A DNA stretch of 64,000 nucleotides from Acidimicrobiales bacterium (GTDB lineage: Bacteria > Actinomycetota > Acidimicrobiia > Acidimicrobiales > Aldehydirespiratoraceae). Every line of letters starts with the position of its first letter. Position 1 is the stretch's first letter. The notes beneath the pieces were generated by a model. It saw nothing but the letters and a program-made list of their open reading frames with translations. It was not told the origin of the DNA and made no database searches. Positions 1 to 9,343 of the stretch are shown here, piece by piece. The stretch covers positions 248,001 through 312,000 of the forward strand of contig JAVJSI010000009.1 of NCBI GenBank assembly GCA_040219515.1, read 5' to 3'. The position numbers were made by a program, and so were the translations under genes.

Positions 1-712
1 ACGCCAGCGTGGCCCGATCTACCTGGATGCCCGGTCCATCGGCCCCGACTTTCCCGAGCGGTTCCCCACCGTGTGGGCCATCGCCCGACGGGCCGGACTC
101 GACCCCCGTGTCGATCTCCTGCCGGTCTCACCGGCCGAGCACTACCACATGGGCGGTATCGCCACCGACGACGACGGCCGCAGCTCGCTGCCTGGCCTCT
201 TCGCGTGCGGCGAAGCCGCCTCGACCGGCCTCCACGGTGCCAACCGGCTGGCCAGCAACTCGCTCCTCGAAGGCCTGGTCTTCGGCGCCCGGGTCGCCGA
301 GCAGATGCGCCTGGACGCCACCGATTGGATCGCCCCGACCAGGGTCTCCGTGCCCGACACCGCGCTCCGGGTCGACCTCGATCACCGCGGCGACGCCGAC
401 ATCGAAGCCCTGCGCCGGACCATGTGGGACGACGTCGGCGTGGTCCGCGACGCCACCGGAATGACCCGGGCCGCTCGCATCATCGCCGAGCTCGAGCCCC
501 GGCTCGCCACCCACCCGATCGGCCGCAACCTCGTCGAGAGCGCCCGATTGCTGACCGATGCCGCCCTCGCCCGCACCGAGTCGCGCGGCAGCCATCATCG
601 GCGGGACTTCCCCGGCGCCGATGACCGCGGCGTCCACACGACCGTCCACCCCGACCCGGCACCGTCGACGACCATCATCGTCGATCGCGAGCCGTCACGA
701 GCAGGCGCATGA
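1..712 (+). CDS. nadB: L-aspartate oxidase, C-terminal part (5' end outside window)
   Basis: This is the C-terminal part of L-aspartate oxidase, the FAD enzyme that oxidises aspartate to iminoaspartate in de novo NAD synthesis. The reading frame is open from base 2, so the N-terminus lies upstream of the window. Visible family motifs are PAEHYHMGGI and CGEAASTGLHGANRLASNS, the substrate and flavin region of the fumarate reductase/aspartate oxidase family. The helical C-terminal domain follows. The stop codon overlaps the nadC start (ATGA at 709-712), so the two genes are translationally coupled. Identification is secure; the gene is incomplete only because of the window edge. Confidence 0.93.
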   Translation, partial: RQRGPIYLDARSIGPDFPERFPTVWAIARRAGLDPRVDLLPVSPAEHYHMGGIATDDDGRSSLPGLFACGEAASTGLHGANRLASNSLLEGLVFGARVAEQMRLDATDWIAPTRVSVPDTALRVDLDHRGDADIEALRRTMWDDVGVVRDATGMTRAARIIAELEPRLATHPIGRNLVESARLLTDAALARTESRGSHHRRDFPGADDRGVHTTVHPDPAPSTTIIVDREPSRAGA

Positions 713-1572
713 CCGGCTCGTCGGAGCACAACCTGATGCCGCCGCCGGCCCACGAGGTCGAGAACGTCCTGCGACGCGCGCTCGTCGAGGACCTCGCACA
801 GGGCGGTGATCTCACCAGTGCCGCCCTCGTACCGCCCTCGGCAACGACCCGGGGCCGCGTGGTCGCCCGGGCCGCCGGCACGATCGCCGGCCTCCACATC
901 GGTCTCGCGGTGTTCGACCTCGTCGACGGGGACGTCTCGATCACCGCGCTTGCGAGCGACGGCGATCGTGTCGAAGCAGGCACCACGCTGGCCACGCTCG
1001 ACGGCTCGAGTCGCGCCATTCTCACCGGCGAACGCACCTGCCTGAACATCCTCGGTCACCTCAGCGGCATCGCCACCAGCACCCGCTCGGTGGTGGACGC
1101 GGTGTCCGACACCCGAACCCGCATCGCCGACACCCGCAAGACCACCCCCGGGCTCCGTGCCCTCGAGAAGTACGCGGTGCGATGCGGTGGCGGCATGAAC
1201 CATCGCTTCGGGCTGCACGACGCAGTGATGATCAAGGACAACCACCTCGTTGTCGCTGCGTCGCCGGCCGACGCCGTGCGCAGAGTCCGCTCGACCGTGG
1301 GCCACACCGTGTCGATCACCATCGAGGTCGATCGGCTCGACCAGATCGAGAGTGCAGTCGACGGCGGTGCCGACATCATCCTGCTCGACAACCTCCGTGG
1401 CGACGACCTCCGGCGTGCGGTCGAGCTCGTGGGTGGACGCGCCGTCACCGAGGCATCCGGCAACATCACCCTCGAGACCGCGGCGGCCGTTGCGGCATCC
1501 GGCGTGGACGTGATCTCGCTGGGATGGATCACCCACTCCGCACCGCGTCTCGACGTCGCCCTCGATCTCTGA
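709..1572 (+). CDS. nadC: nicotinate-nucleotide pyrophosphorylase (carboxylating)
   Basis: Quinolinate phosphoribosyltransferase converts quinolinate and PRPP to nicotinate mononucleotide, the third step of de novo NAD synthesis. The 287-residue length is normal for the family. Diagnostic motifs are ERTCLNILGHLSGIAT, the substrate segment DTRKTTPGLRALEKYAV, GGGMNHRFGLHDAVMIKDNH, and the C-terminal barrel strands ending with DVISLGWITHSAP. The ATG overlaps the nadB stop, giving a nadB-nadC operon; nadA is probably just upstream of the window. Confidence 0.96.
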   Translation: MTGSSEHNLMPPPAHEVENVLRRALVEDLAQGGDLTSAALVPPSATTRGRVVARAAGTIAGLHIGLAVFDLVDGDVSITALASDGDRVEAGTTLATLDGSSRAILTGERTCLNILGHLSGIATSTRSVVDAVSDTRTRIADTRKTTPGLRALEKYAVRCGGGMNHRFGLHDAVMIKDNHLVVAASPADAVRRVRSTVGHTVSITIEVDRLDQIESAVDGGADIILLDNLRGDDLRRAVELVGGRAVTEASGNITLETAAAVAASGVDVISLGWITHSAPRLDVALDL

Positions 1573-1586
1573 TCGGACCGGTGGCC

Positions 1587-1592
1587 TAGAGT
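1587..1592 (+). promoter_or_regulatory. -10 box TAGAGT, leaderless start of acetyltransferase
   Basis: TAGAGT lies exactly 7 nt before the ATG at 1600 and no Shine-Dalgarno sequence is present. This spacing would put the transcription start at or next to the start codon. The same arrangement recurs at many genes in the window. Confidence 0.5.
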
Positions 1593-1599
1593 CGTCGAC

Positions 1600-2217
1600 A
1601 TGGCGACCCCGACGAGAGAGCCCACCCCGAACGACGGCAGCCGTCACGCCACACCCGCCGACACGGACCAGCTGATCGACACGTTGGTCGAGGCCTTCCT
1701 CACCGACCCGTTCTGGGTCCACTTCATGCCCGACCCCGAACGAGATGGGTTCGCCTCGCCGGTCGGCCTTCGCGACGTCATGATCGCCGAGGTCGGGTCA
1801 TATCTCATCCACGGCCACACGCACATGATCGACGGGCGGGCAGCCGCATTGTGGACGCCGCCGGGCATTCGCTCCGACGACGACGCGCTGGCCGAGGCGT
1901 TCGGCCGACACGTGGCCGCGGCGTTGCTCGAGGCGGCCATGCCCCACTTCATCGAGATGGAGGAGCACCGGCCGACCGAGCCGCACTTCTATCTCCACCT
2001 CGTGGGTGCCCGGGATCAGGCCCGGGGCCAGGGCCTCGGCACGGTGCTCCTCGAGCGCGTCACCTCGATCTGCGACGCCGAGGGTCACGCGGCGTACCTC
2101 GAGGCATCGACGGCCCGCAGCGCCGGGCTCTACGCCCGCCACGGCTTCGTGGAGATGGCCCAGATCGACTTTGCGCCAGGCGTCACGTTGCGCCCGATGA
2201 TTCGTCACCCGGCATAG
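1600..2217 (+). CDS. GNAT-family N-acetyltransferase
   Basis: A 205-residue acetyl-CoA-dependent N-acetyltransferase of the GNAT fold. The acetyl-CoA pyrophosphate-binding motif is seen in DQARGQGLGTVLLERV (the R/Q-x-x-G-x-G/A pattern). It is followed by the strand and helix AAYLEASTARSAGLYARHGF typical of the C-terminal half of the fold. The N-terminal 100 residues are the variable substrate region. The substrate cannot be predicted. It lies 27 bp after nadC but has its own -10 box, so it may be transcribed separately. Confidence 0.85.
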   Translation: MATPTREPTPNDGSRHATPADTDQLIDTLVEAFLTDPFWVHFMPDPERDGFASPVGLRDVMIAEVGSYLIHGHTHMIDGRAAALWTPPGIRSDDDALAEAFGRHVAAALLEAAMPHFIEMEEHRPTEPHFYLHLVGARDQARGQGLGTVLLERVTSICDAEGHAAYLEASTARSAGLYARHGFVEMAQIDFAPGVTLRPMIRHPA

Positions 2218-2220
2218 CCT
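2215..2220 (+). promoter_or_regulatory. -10 box TAGCCT before adenosine deaminase
   Basis: TAGCCT overlaps the stop codon of the acetyltransferase gene and ends 5 nt before the ATG at 2226. There is no purine-rich ribosome binding site, so a leaderless transcript is the simplest reading. Confidence 0.4.
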
Positions 2221-2225
2221 GAGAT

Positions 2226-3347
2226 ATGCCCAGTACAACTACGGGAATCATCGATGTCGGACCTCCGACGCTCGACCGCATTCGTCGGGCGCCCAAGGTG
2301 GTCCTCCACGATCATCTCGACGGCGGTCTCCGGCCCGAGACGATCATCGAGATCGCCGACCAGATCGGCTACCGCGAGCTGCCGGCCACCGATGCCGACG
2401 CGCTCACCACGTGGATGCAACGCGGCGCGAACCGCAAGGACCTCACGCTGTACCTGGAGACGTTCGCCCACACCGTGGCCGTCATGCAGACCAGCGACAG
2501 CATCGAGCGAGTGGCCCGGGAGTGCGCCGAAGATCTCGCCGCCGACAACGTCGTCTACGCAGAGATCCGTTTCGCGCCGGAGCTGCACACCGCACAGGGC
2601 CTGAGCCTCGACGCGGTGATCGAGGCCGTCGTCGCCGGTTTTGCCGCAGGGTCCGCCGGTACGGAGCTGACCATCAGGACGATCTGCTCGGCGATGCGTC
2701 ACCAGCAGAACTCCCTCGAGGTCGCCCAGGCCGCGATTCGTTGGCGGGATCAGGGCGTGGTCGGGTTCGACATTGCGGGTCCCGAAGACGGCTTTCCCCC
2801 CGACGACCACCTGCTGGCATTCCAGTACTGCCATCGCGAGAACTTCCACATCACGATCCACGCCGGCGAGGCCTACGGTCCGCCGTCGATCTGGAAGGCG
2901 TTGCAGTACTGCGGGGCCGAGCGCCTCGGTCACGGCATACGGATCATCGAGGACCTCACCCGGGACGACAACGGCGAGCGTCAGCTCGGCCACCTCGCCC
3001 ACTACATCCGCGACCGGCGCATCCCGCTCGAGATCTGCCCCACGAGCAACGTCAACACCGGCGTGGTCGACGAGATCGCCGATCACCCCATCGCCGAGCT
3101 GATAGAACTCCGCTTCCGGGTCACCCTCAACACCGACAACCGGCTCATGTCGGGCGTCTCGATGTCATCGGAGATGGCGGCACTCGTCGAGGCGTTCGAC
3201 TACGGCTGGGATCGACTCCGTTGGCTCACGGTCAACGGCATGAAGTCCAGCTTCCTCCCGTTTCGCGAGCGACTCCAGATCATCGAGCAGATCATCAAGC
3301 CTCGCTACGCGCCGCTCGAGGCATGGGCCCTCGAACCCCGGTTCTGA
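2226..3347 (+). CDS. add: adenosine deaminase family protein
   Basis: Adenosine deaminase hydrolyses (deoxy)adenosine to (deoxy)inosine and ammonia in purine salvage. The metal-binding HxH pair is in VVLHDHLDGGLRP (His28, His30). Later come the HAGEAYG segment carrying the metal His and catalytic Glu, the LGHGIRI motif with the catalytic His, EICPTSNVNTG, and NTDNRLMSG with the catalytic/metal Asp. All catalytic positions appear intact and the length of 373 residues is typical. An adenosine kinase-like gene lies 8 kb away, so nucleoside salvage is represented twice in the window. Confidence 0.92.
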   Translation: MPSTTTGIIDVGPPTLDRIRRAPKVVLHDHLDGGLRPETIIEIADQIGYRELPATDADALTTWMQRGANRKDLTLYLETFAHTVAVMQTSDSIERVARECAEDLAADNVVYAEIRFAPELHTAQGLSLDAVIEAVVAGFAAGSAGTELTIRTICSAMRHQQNSLEVAQAAIRWRDQGVVGFDIAGPEDGFPPDDHLLAFQYCHRENFHITIHAGEAYGPPSIWKALQYCGAERLGHGIRIIEDLTRDDNGERQLGHLAHYIRDRRIPLEICPTSNVNTGVVDEIADHPIAELIELRFRVTLNTDNRLMSGVSMSSEMAALVEAFDYGWDRLRWLTVNGMKSSFLPFRERLQIIEQIIKPRYAPLEAWALEPRF

Positions 3348-3353
3348 CAGTCC

Positions 3354-6281
3354 ATGCGGACCCCCAGCCTTCGCTTCGTCTCCGTCGCGCTCGCTGCCAC
3401 CCTCGTGGCCGCCGCCTGTGCGGACAGCCCCGAGGCTGATGAACTCGTCGACGGGGTGTCCGGCGACACGCCCTCGTCCGTCACCACGACGCTCGACGAC
3501 GGGGCCGGCCCGGCATCCGACGACCCCACTGGCACCCTGACTCCGCCGGCGACGCCGCCGGAACCCGACCCCACCCCACTGCCGATCGACGAGGACTATC
3601 GCATCGGCACGCTCGACAACGGGCTCACCTATCTGCTGCGAAGCAACGACACCCCCGGCGCGAGCCTCGACCTCCGCCTGGTCGTGAACGCCGGATCGCT
3701 GCAGCAGGACACCCCCGACGACGGCAGCGCCCATTTCCTCGAGCACATGTTGTTCAACGGCACCGAGGCCTTCCCCGGCAACGAGTTGACCACCCAGCTC
3801 CAGCGGTTGGGCATCAGTTTCGGCGCCGACGTCAACGCCTACACGAGCTACGACGAGACGGTCTACCTCCTCGCCGCCACGACGACCGAGCCGACGGCAC
3901 CCGACATCGCCTTCGACGTCCTGGCGGAATGGGCGAGCAACGCAACGATCGATCCAGCCGACGTCGAGTCCGAGATCGGCATCGTCCGCGACGAGCTCCG
4001 CCAGGGCCGCGAGACCGTGGAGGGGTTCACATTCACCCGCTTCGAGGAGATCTACACCGAGGGCACGCCCTACGAGGGGCGCATCGTGGTCGGTGACGCG
4101 GCCCTCGTGGAGGCCACCGATGCCGCGACGCTGCGGGCCTTCTACGAGACGTGGTACCGACCCGACAACATGGCTGTCGTGGTCGTGGGCGACCTCCCGC
4201 TCGACGAGATGGAGCGCGAGGTCACCAGCCGACTCTCGGGTCTCACCAACCCGCCGACGCCGCTCGAACGCATCGACGTCGACATCCCGCTCGACCCTGA
4301 GCCCATCGCCAACATCATCGTTCATCCCGACAACGGTGCGGACAATCTCTCACTCGACATCCCGCTGCCGGTGTGGGACACCGGCACCGTCGGCGGCGAA
4401 CGGATGACACTGATCGAGTCGGCCGTGGCGATCATGCTGAGCACTCGTCTGCAAGAGGCATTCCAGCGCGGGGACCTCGACCTCGACCGCGAGCCCTCCA
4501 TCAGCGCGTTCTCGGTCAATCGGGGGCTGCGGTACTACGGCACCAATCTCCAGGCGCCCGAACTCGACGTCGCGCTCGATTCGTATCTGAGCCATCTCCT
4601 GCTCGCCGCCCAGACGGGCTTCAGCGACGAGGACGTCGAGCGGGTCAAGCAGCTGCTCCTCTCCGACCTCGACGACGAGCTGGCCTCGCTGAACTCCACC
4701 CAGGACTGGCAGTACGCCGGTGAACTCAGCGCCCACTTCCTCGAGGGCGCCGCGGCCGATGACGCCGAGCGACGCATCTCACGCCAGCGTGCCGTCGTCG
4801 AGTCATTCGGGAGTGAAGAGCTCACGAACCACTGGCGGTGGATCCTCGAGGAGAGTGGACCCATCGTGATCGCCGTCGGTGACGACGAGACCGATCTCCC
4901 CACCCCCGAACGACTCCTCGACGTACTCGACAGTGTCATCCCCGCCGGCGCGACCGAGGCGGCCCAAGTCATCGACCAGCTGATGCTCGCCCCCGAGAGG
5001 GCGCCCCTGCAGAGCGAGAGCAGCCGGGACACCTTCAATGGTCCGGTCGCCGAGTGGACGTTCGCCAACGGCGTCGTGGTCTCACACCAGGAGTCGAAGA
5101 TCTCCGAAGGGAACGTCTTCGTCGCCATGGCGTCCACCGGCGGATGGAGCGCCCTGGCCGAGCCGGATGCGTCACTGGCCACGGCGGCGGTCGATGCGGT
5201 GCTCGGTAGCGGCGTCGGCCCCCATGACCCGGCCACCCTCGAGCGCTACCTCGAGAGCCGCTCGACCAGCCTCGTCGCGACGATCGACGAGTGGAGCGAG
5301 ACGATCGGCGGATCCTCGTCATCGGCCGATGTCGAGGATCTGTTCGCGCTCATCAATCTCACGATCACGGAGCCCAGGGTCGACGAGATCTCCTTGCGGT
5401 CCGTGAGTCGTGCGGCGACGACCACGCTCGAGCTCGCGGAGACCAATCCCGACATCCGCGCCGGCGAGGTGCTGAGCAATCTCCTCTACCCCGACGACGA
5501 CCGCTACCAGTTCCTCCACACGGCCGAGGAGATCGCCGAACTCGACGCCGACGAGCTGCTCGGCGTGTTCGACGATCGATTCGGGGAGGCCGACGACCTC
5601 CATGTCGCCATCGTCGGGGACATCGGCGCCGACGAGGCGTTCGAGCTCGCGGCCCGCTATCTCGGCACGCTGCCCGTCGGCGAGGCCGACACGTGGGTGG
5701 ACCTCGGGGTGCGTCTTCCCACCACGGCGGTCAGCGGCGACGTCGTCCTGACTGCGGGAACCGCCGATGGGGGCCTGCAGCGGGTCGATTGGGTCATCGG
5801 TCAACCGAGCGCCCGAGACGAGGTGACCGGCGCGCTGCTCGCGACCATCGCGACCAGCCGCACGCTCGAGACCATCCGGGAAGCGCTCGGCGCCTCCTAC
5901 GGCGCGTCCGTGTCGGTGACCGCCGACCGGGAAGGCCCCGGTGCCCTCACCTCGTTCGCCACCGTCAGCGGCGATCCCGCCCGACGCGACGAGATCGAGA
6001 TCGCATTCCAGGAGATCCTCACCGATCTCTCCGAGACCGGGCCGACGGCCGACGAGTTCGACCGAGCCGTCGCCGTGGCCGCCACCGACTACGAGTTCGT
6101 CAACAACGGCATCTTCCTCGACGGCAACCTGGCTGCCACCCGTTTCCCTGACGTCGACGTGCTCCAATCGGACCAACGCTTCGCCATCCTCGAGTCGCTC
6201 TCGCCCGACGACATCCGGACCATGGCGGCCGCGCTCTACGGTGACGCCGCATCGGTCACCGTATCGAAGGTGCTTCCCTGA
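3354..6281 (+). CDS. M16 family zinc metalloprotease lipoprotein (two fused M16 units)
   Basis: A 975-residue secreted peptidase. The N-terminus is a lipoprotein signal (hydrophobic stretch, then lipobox VAAAC with Cys22), followed by a Ser/Thr/Pro/Asp-rich linker of about 55 residues. The inverted zinc motif HFLEH (His127, Glu130, His131) is in the first M16 unit, with the downstream acidic EIGIVRDEL segment expected to give the third ligand. The second half (from about residue 520) repeats the M16 fold without the zinc motif, as in PqqL-like proteases where one polypeptide forms both half-shells. It starts 6 bp after add. The substrate is unknown; degradation of imported peptides is likely. 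Confidence 0.88.
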   Translation: MRTPSLRFVSVALAATLVAAACADSPEADELVDGVSGDTPSSVTTTLDDGAGPASDDPTGTLTPPATPPEPDPTPLPIDEDYRIGTLDNGLTYLLRSNDTPGASLDLRLVVNAGSLQQDTPDDGSAHFLEHMLFNGTEAFPGNELTTQLQRLGISFGADVNAYTSYDETVYLLAATTTEPTAPDIAFDVLAEWASNATIDPADVESEIGIVRDELRQGRETVEGFTFTRFEEIYTEGTPYEGRIVVGDAALVEATDAATLRAFYETWYRPDNMAVVVVGDLPLDEMEREVTSRLSGLTNPPTPLERIDVDIPLDPEPIANIIVHPDNGADNLSLDIPLPVWDTGTVGGERMTLIESAVAIMLSTRLQEAFQRGDLDLDREPSISAFSVNRGLRYYGTNLQAPELDVALDSYLSHLLLAAQTGFSDEDVERVKQLLLSDLDDELASLNSTQDWQYAGELSAHFLEGAAADDAERRISRQRAVVESFGSEELTNHWRWILEESGPIVIAVGDDETDLPTPERLLDVLDSVIPAGATEAAQVIDQLMLAPERAPLQSESSRDTFNGPVAEWTFANGVVVSHQESKISEGNVFVAMASTGGWSALAEPDASLATAAVDAVLGSGVGPHDPATLERYLESRSTSLVATIDEWSETIGGSSSSADVEDLFALINLTITEPRVDEISLRSVSRAATTTLELAETNPDIRAGEVLSNLLYPDDDRYQFLHTAEEIAELDADELLGVFDDRFGEADDLHVAIVGDIGADEAFELAARYLGTLPVGEADTWVDLGVRLPTTAVSGDVVLTAGTADGGLQRVDWVIGQPSARDEVTGALLATIATSRTLETIREALGASYGASVSVTADREGPGALTSFATVSGDPARRDEIEIAFQEILTDLSETGPTADEFDRAVAVAATDYEFVNNGIFLDGNLAATRFPDVDVLQSDQRFAILESLSPDDIRTMAAALYGDAASVTVSKVLP

Positions 6282-6312
6282 GCCGATCGGTGCCGGCACC
6301 CATCGGACGTGG

Positions 6313-6318
6313 CATAGT
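6313..6318 (+). promoter_or_regulatory. -10 box CATAGT before upp
   Basis: CATAGT is placed 6 nt before the proposed GTG start of upp at 6325, the leaderless arrangement common in this window. It supports the GTG over any upstream in-frame codon. Confidence 0.4.
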
Positions 6319-6324
6319 CGCTCG

Positions 6325-6957
6325 GTGCATGTCCATGTCGTCGATCACCCCCTCGCCGCCGTCGCCCTGACGCGTCTGCGAGACGAGACCACCACTCGGC
6401 CGGCGTTCCGGGCCGAACTGCGAACCCTGAGTCGACACCTCGTCTACGAGGCCTCACGCGACATCACCACGGCTCAGGTCGACATCGTCACCCCGATGGG
6501 CCCGACCACCGGCACGAAACTCGGGCCCGACACGATGCTGCCGCTCCTCGTCCCGGTCCTGCGGGCCGGGCTGGGAATGCTCGATGCTGCCCTCGCCGTG
6601 CTCCCCGAGGCCCGCACCGGGTTCCTCGGCCTCAAGCGCAACGAGGAGACGCTCCAGCCGGATGTCTATCTCGACACCGTACCCGCCGACCTCGCCGGAC
6701 AGCCGGTGATGGTCCTCGACCCGATGCTCGCCACCGCCGGTTCGGCCATCCACGCGTGCCAGAGCCTCCGCCGCGCCAACGCGGGTGCGATCACCGTCGT
6801 CTGTGTCCTCTCGGCCCCCGAAGGTGTCGCAGCCCTGCGCACGTCGGGCACCGCCGACGCCCACGTGACCGCCTCGATCGACAGCCACCTCAACGAGATC
6901 GGCTACATCGTGCCCGGGCTCGGCGACGCCGGCGATCGCCAGTTCGGGGTCGACTGA
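6325..6957 (+). CDS. upp: uracil phosphoribosyltransferase
   Basis: Converts uracil and PRPP to UMP in pyrimidine salvage. The GTG start at 6325 gives 210 residues, the usual family length; the frame is open further upstream, but that part overlaps the protease gene and has no similarity to the family. Motifs are PVLRAGLGMLD, the PRPP-binding loop VMVLDPMLATAGSA, and the C-terminal uracil-binding segment PGLGDAGDRQFG. The stop overlaps the next start (TGATG), coupling it to the dehydrogenase gene. Confidence 0.93.
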   Translation: MHVHVVDHPLAAVALTRLRDETTTRPAFRAELRTLSRHLVYEASRDITTAQVDIVTPMGPTTGTKLGPDTMLPLLVPVLRAGLGMLDAALAVLPEARTGFLGLKRNEETLQPDVYLDTVPADLAGQPVMVLDPMLATAGSAIHACQSLRRANAGAITVVCVLSAPEGVAALRTSGTADAHVTASIDSHLNEIGYIVPGLGDAGDRQFGVD

Positions 6958-7883
6958 TGGCCGGGGGCGGCCGGATCGCGGTCGAGCCGCGGAGCCGCCC
7001 CGAGATGCATGCCGTGCTCGTCGCCGCGGTCGAGCGCGCCGGCGCCACGGTGGTCGATCCGGCCGTTGCCGACGCGATCATCTGGGCCGACCCGGCCGCC
7101 GTCGACGAGTTCGCCACCATCATCGAGCGCGCCCCCGATGCTCGATGGATCCAGCTCCCCTACGCCGGTATCGAGACCGTCGTCCATCTGCTCGACGACG
7201 ACCACCTCTGGACCTGCGGCAAGGGTGTCTACGCCGACGATTGCGCCGAGTGGATCATGGCGGCGCTGCTCACCGCGTTCCGCGCCATGCCCACCTTCGT
7301 CCGGGCATCGTCGTGGAGCCGCCAGGAGGGCCGCAACCTGCTCGGGGCGAAACTCACCGTGCTCGGCGGCGGCGGTCTCGCCGAGAGCTTCCTGCGGCTG
7401 ATCGAGCCCTGGGGGTGTGACGTCACCTGTGTCCGCCGCTCCCCTACGCCGGTCCCCGGCGCCGCTCGTACGGTCGCCACCGCCGACCGCCTCGACGCCG
7501 TCAGCAACGCCGACGCGGTCATCGTCTGTCTGGCGCTCACACCCGAGACGACCGGCATCGTCGACGAGCACCTCCTCGCCGCGATGCCCGACGATGCGTG
7601 GCTCGTCAATGTCGGACGAGGCAAGCACGTGGTCAATGACGACCTTCTCGCCGCCCTGGCGGCCGGGACCATCGCCGGCGCGGTGCTCGACGTGACCGAC
7701 CCCGAGCCGTTGCCCGACGGCCACGCTCTCTGGGGCTACGACAACGTGCTCATCACGCCCCACGTGGGCAACACCGCCGAGATGGGACTACCCCGCCTCG
7801 CCGAGCGGGTCGAGGAGAACGTCGGGCGATGGCTCCGGGGCGACGAGCTCCTCGGGCCCGTCGATGTGGCTGCCGGGTACTAG
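6957..7883 (+). CDS. D-isomer-specific 2-hydroxyacid dehydrogenase family protein
   Basis: A 308-residue NAD(P)-dependent dehydrogenase of the 2-hydroxyacid family. The catalytic Arg is in WLVNVGRGKHV, the Glu in DVTDPEPLPDGHALW, and the His in ITPHVGN, so the catalytic triad is complete. The Rossmann motif is unusual: the expected GxGxIG is replaced by LGGGGLAESF. The N-terminal substrate domain is short. The substrate cannot be assigned. Its ATG overlaps the upp stop, so it is in the same transcript. Confidence 0.85.
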   Translation: MAGGGRIAVEPRSRPEMHAVLVAAVERAGATVVDPAVADAIIWADPAAVDEFATIIERAPDARWIQLPYAGIETVVHLLDDDHLWTCGKGVYADDCAEWIMAALLTAFRAMPTFVRASSWSRQEGRNLLGAKLTVLGGGGLAESFLRLIEPWGCDVTCVRRSPTPVPGAARTVATADRLDAVSNADAVIVCLALTPETTGIVDEHLLAAMPDDAWLVNVGRGKHVVNDDLLAALAAGTIAGAVLDVTDPEPLPDGHALWGYDNVLITPHVGNTAEMGLPRLAERVEENVGRWLRGDELLGPVDVAAGY

Positions 7884-7895
7884 CCTCGTCGGTTC

Positions 7896-8492
7896 ATGCT
7901 CGACCACGTATTCACCGACGCCATCGGCGCACTGCGGGACGCGTTCGAGAATTCCCGGCTCGAACGTCAGGCGTTCGAGGAGCGCTTCCAGGTCGACGTC
8001 ATGCTCGGCGACATGTCGTGGCAGACCAGCTACGGCCTTCCCGGTGAGGGCCGTCCACCCCGGGTGCAGGCCGATGTCAGCTGCGTGTGGCCCACCTGGT
8101 CGCAGACCGCGTACCGGAGCTGGTACGTCGACGAGGAATTCACCGAACCCCCACGGATCGAGATCGAGATCACGCTTCGGGTGCAGCGGTTGATCGAGCC
8201 ACCCGAGCCACATGCCGTGCTCCAGGTGCTTCCGGTGAGCAGCGCCGCGCTCGGTCGCGAACGGCTGACCCGCAGCGGTCCCACCGTCGAGTCGGTCTAC
8301 GGCGCCGACGGCGATCAGGCCGAGTTCGCGATCGAGGTGAGCTACGAGGGGGTCTACGAGCTCGACGAGTCGGCCCTGGTCGACGGATCCACGCTCGACA
8401 GCCACTTCAACGCCCTCGGCGGCTGGGTCGCGTCGACCCTCGTGCAGCTCGGCGATCTCTCGCTGGCCTTCGGACCTCCGCTCGAGAGCTAG
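7896..8492 (+). CDS. conserved hypothetical protein, 198 residues
   Basis: I do not recognise this protein. It is soluble, without a signal peptide or membrane segment, and is rich in beta-strand-like alternation in the middle (about residues 55-150) with charged N-terminal helices. A TAGCCT box (7881-7886, overlapping the previous stop) precedes the ATG by 9 nt. Its stop codon lies in a CTAG that also supplies the stop of the convergent isomerase gene, so the two genes overlap tail to tail by 4 bp. Confidence 0.7.
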   Translation: MLDHVFTDAIGALRDAFENSRLERQAFEERFQVDVMLGDMSWQTSYGLPGEGRPPRVQADVSCVWPTWSQTAYRSWYVDEEFTEPPRIEIEITLRVQRLIEPPEPHAVLQVLPVSSAALGRERLTRSGPTVESVYGADGDQAEFAIEVSYEGVYELDESALVDGSTLDSHFNALGGWVASTLVQLGDLSLAFGPPLES

Positions 8493-9343
8493 AGGCCGCG
8501 CCGGATGGCGCCGAGATCCTCGAACACCGGATCACGGCCCTCGGCCTTCGCCGCGAATGTCTCGAGCATGTCGCCCGGCTGGAACATGCCGGTCTGCCAG
8601 GCGGCGATGTACTTCAGCGCGTCGTCGACCGCGTGGTCGCGGCTGTAGAGGATGGTCTCCTTGGTGCCGTGGACCGCCAGGGGCGACTTCGACGCGATCT
8701 CGGCTGCGATGTCGTGGACACCGTTGAGCATCGCGGCCTGATCGGCGTAGACCTGGTTGACCAGCCCGTAGTCGAGCGCCTGCGCGGCCGGCATCCGCCG
8801 ACCGGTGTAGGCGAGCTCGCGCACGACGCCCTCGGGAATGAGCTTGGGAAGGCGCTGGAGCGTGCCCACGTCAGCGGTCATGCCGATGTTGATCTCCTGG
8901 ATGCAGAAGAAGGCGTCGGCGGTGGCGTAGCGACAGTCGGCCGCCGTCACCATGTCGACCGCGCCTCCGATGCACCCGCCCTGGATCGCCGCGAGCACCG
9001 GCATGCGGGCTCGCTCGAGAATCGAGAACGAGTCCTGCAGGTGCAGCACGTTGTAGCGCAACGCGGCCCGTTGACGACCCCGCTCCTCGATACGCCCGGC
9101 GCCGTCCGCGAGCGCGTCGTCGGTACCGCCACCGAAGACGGCGAGGTCCATGCCCGCACTGAAGTGCTTGCCGGTCGACGAGAGGACCACCGCACGAACG
9201 CGTCCCGAGTCGGACAGTTCGCCGATGATCTCCGGGAGCTCCGACCAGAAGGCCGGAATCATCGAGTTCAGCGCGTCGGGCCTCGACAGGCGGACATGGG
9301 CCACGCCCTCGGTCTCTTCGACCTCGAAGCAGGTGTACCCCAT
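8489..9343 (-). CDS. enoyl-CoA hydratase/isomerase family protein, probable dienoyl-CoA isomerase
   Basis: A 284-residue crotonase-fold enzyme. The central block LAAIQGGCIGGAVDMVTAAD, then DAFFCIQEINIGMTADVGTL, matches the delta3,5-delta2,4-dienoyl-CoA isomerase branch (ECH1-like). The three acidic residues known from that family are all present: Asp in GAVDMV, Glu in QEINIG and Asp eight residues later in MTADVG. A role in beta-oxidation of unsaturated acyl-CoA is therefore likely. The ATG overlaps the stop of the upstream diiron gene (TGATG), and it is the last gene of the tetR operon. Confidence 0.85.
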   Translation of the reverse strand: MGYTCFEVEETEGVAHVRLSRPDALNSMIPAFWSELPEIIGELSDSGRVRAVVLSSTGKHFSAGMDLAVFGGGTDDALADGAGRIEERGRQRAALRYNVLHLQDSFSILERARMPVLAAIQGGCIGGAVDMVTAADCRYATADAFFCIQEINIGMTADVGTLQRLPKLIPEGVVRELAYTGRRMPAAQALDYGLVNQVYADQAAMLNGVHDIAAEIASKSPLAVHGTKETILYSRDHAVDDALKYIAAWQTGMFQPGDMLETFAAKAEGRDPVFEDLGAIRRGL

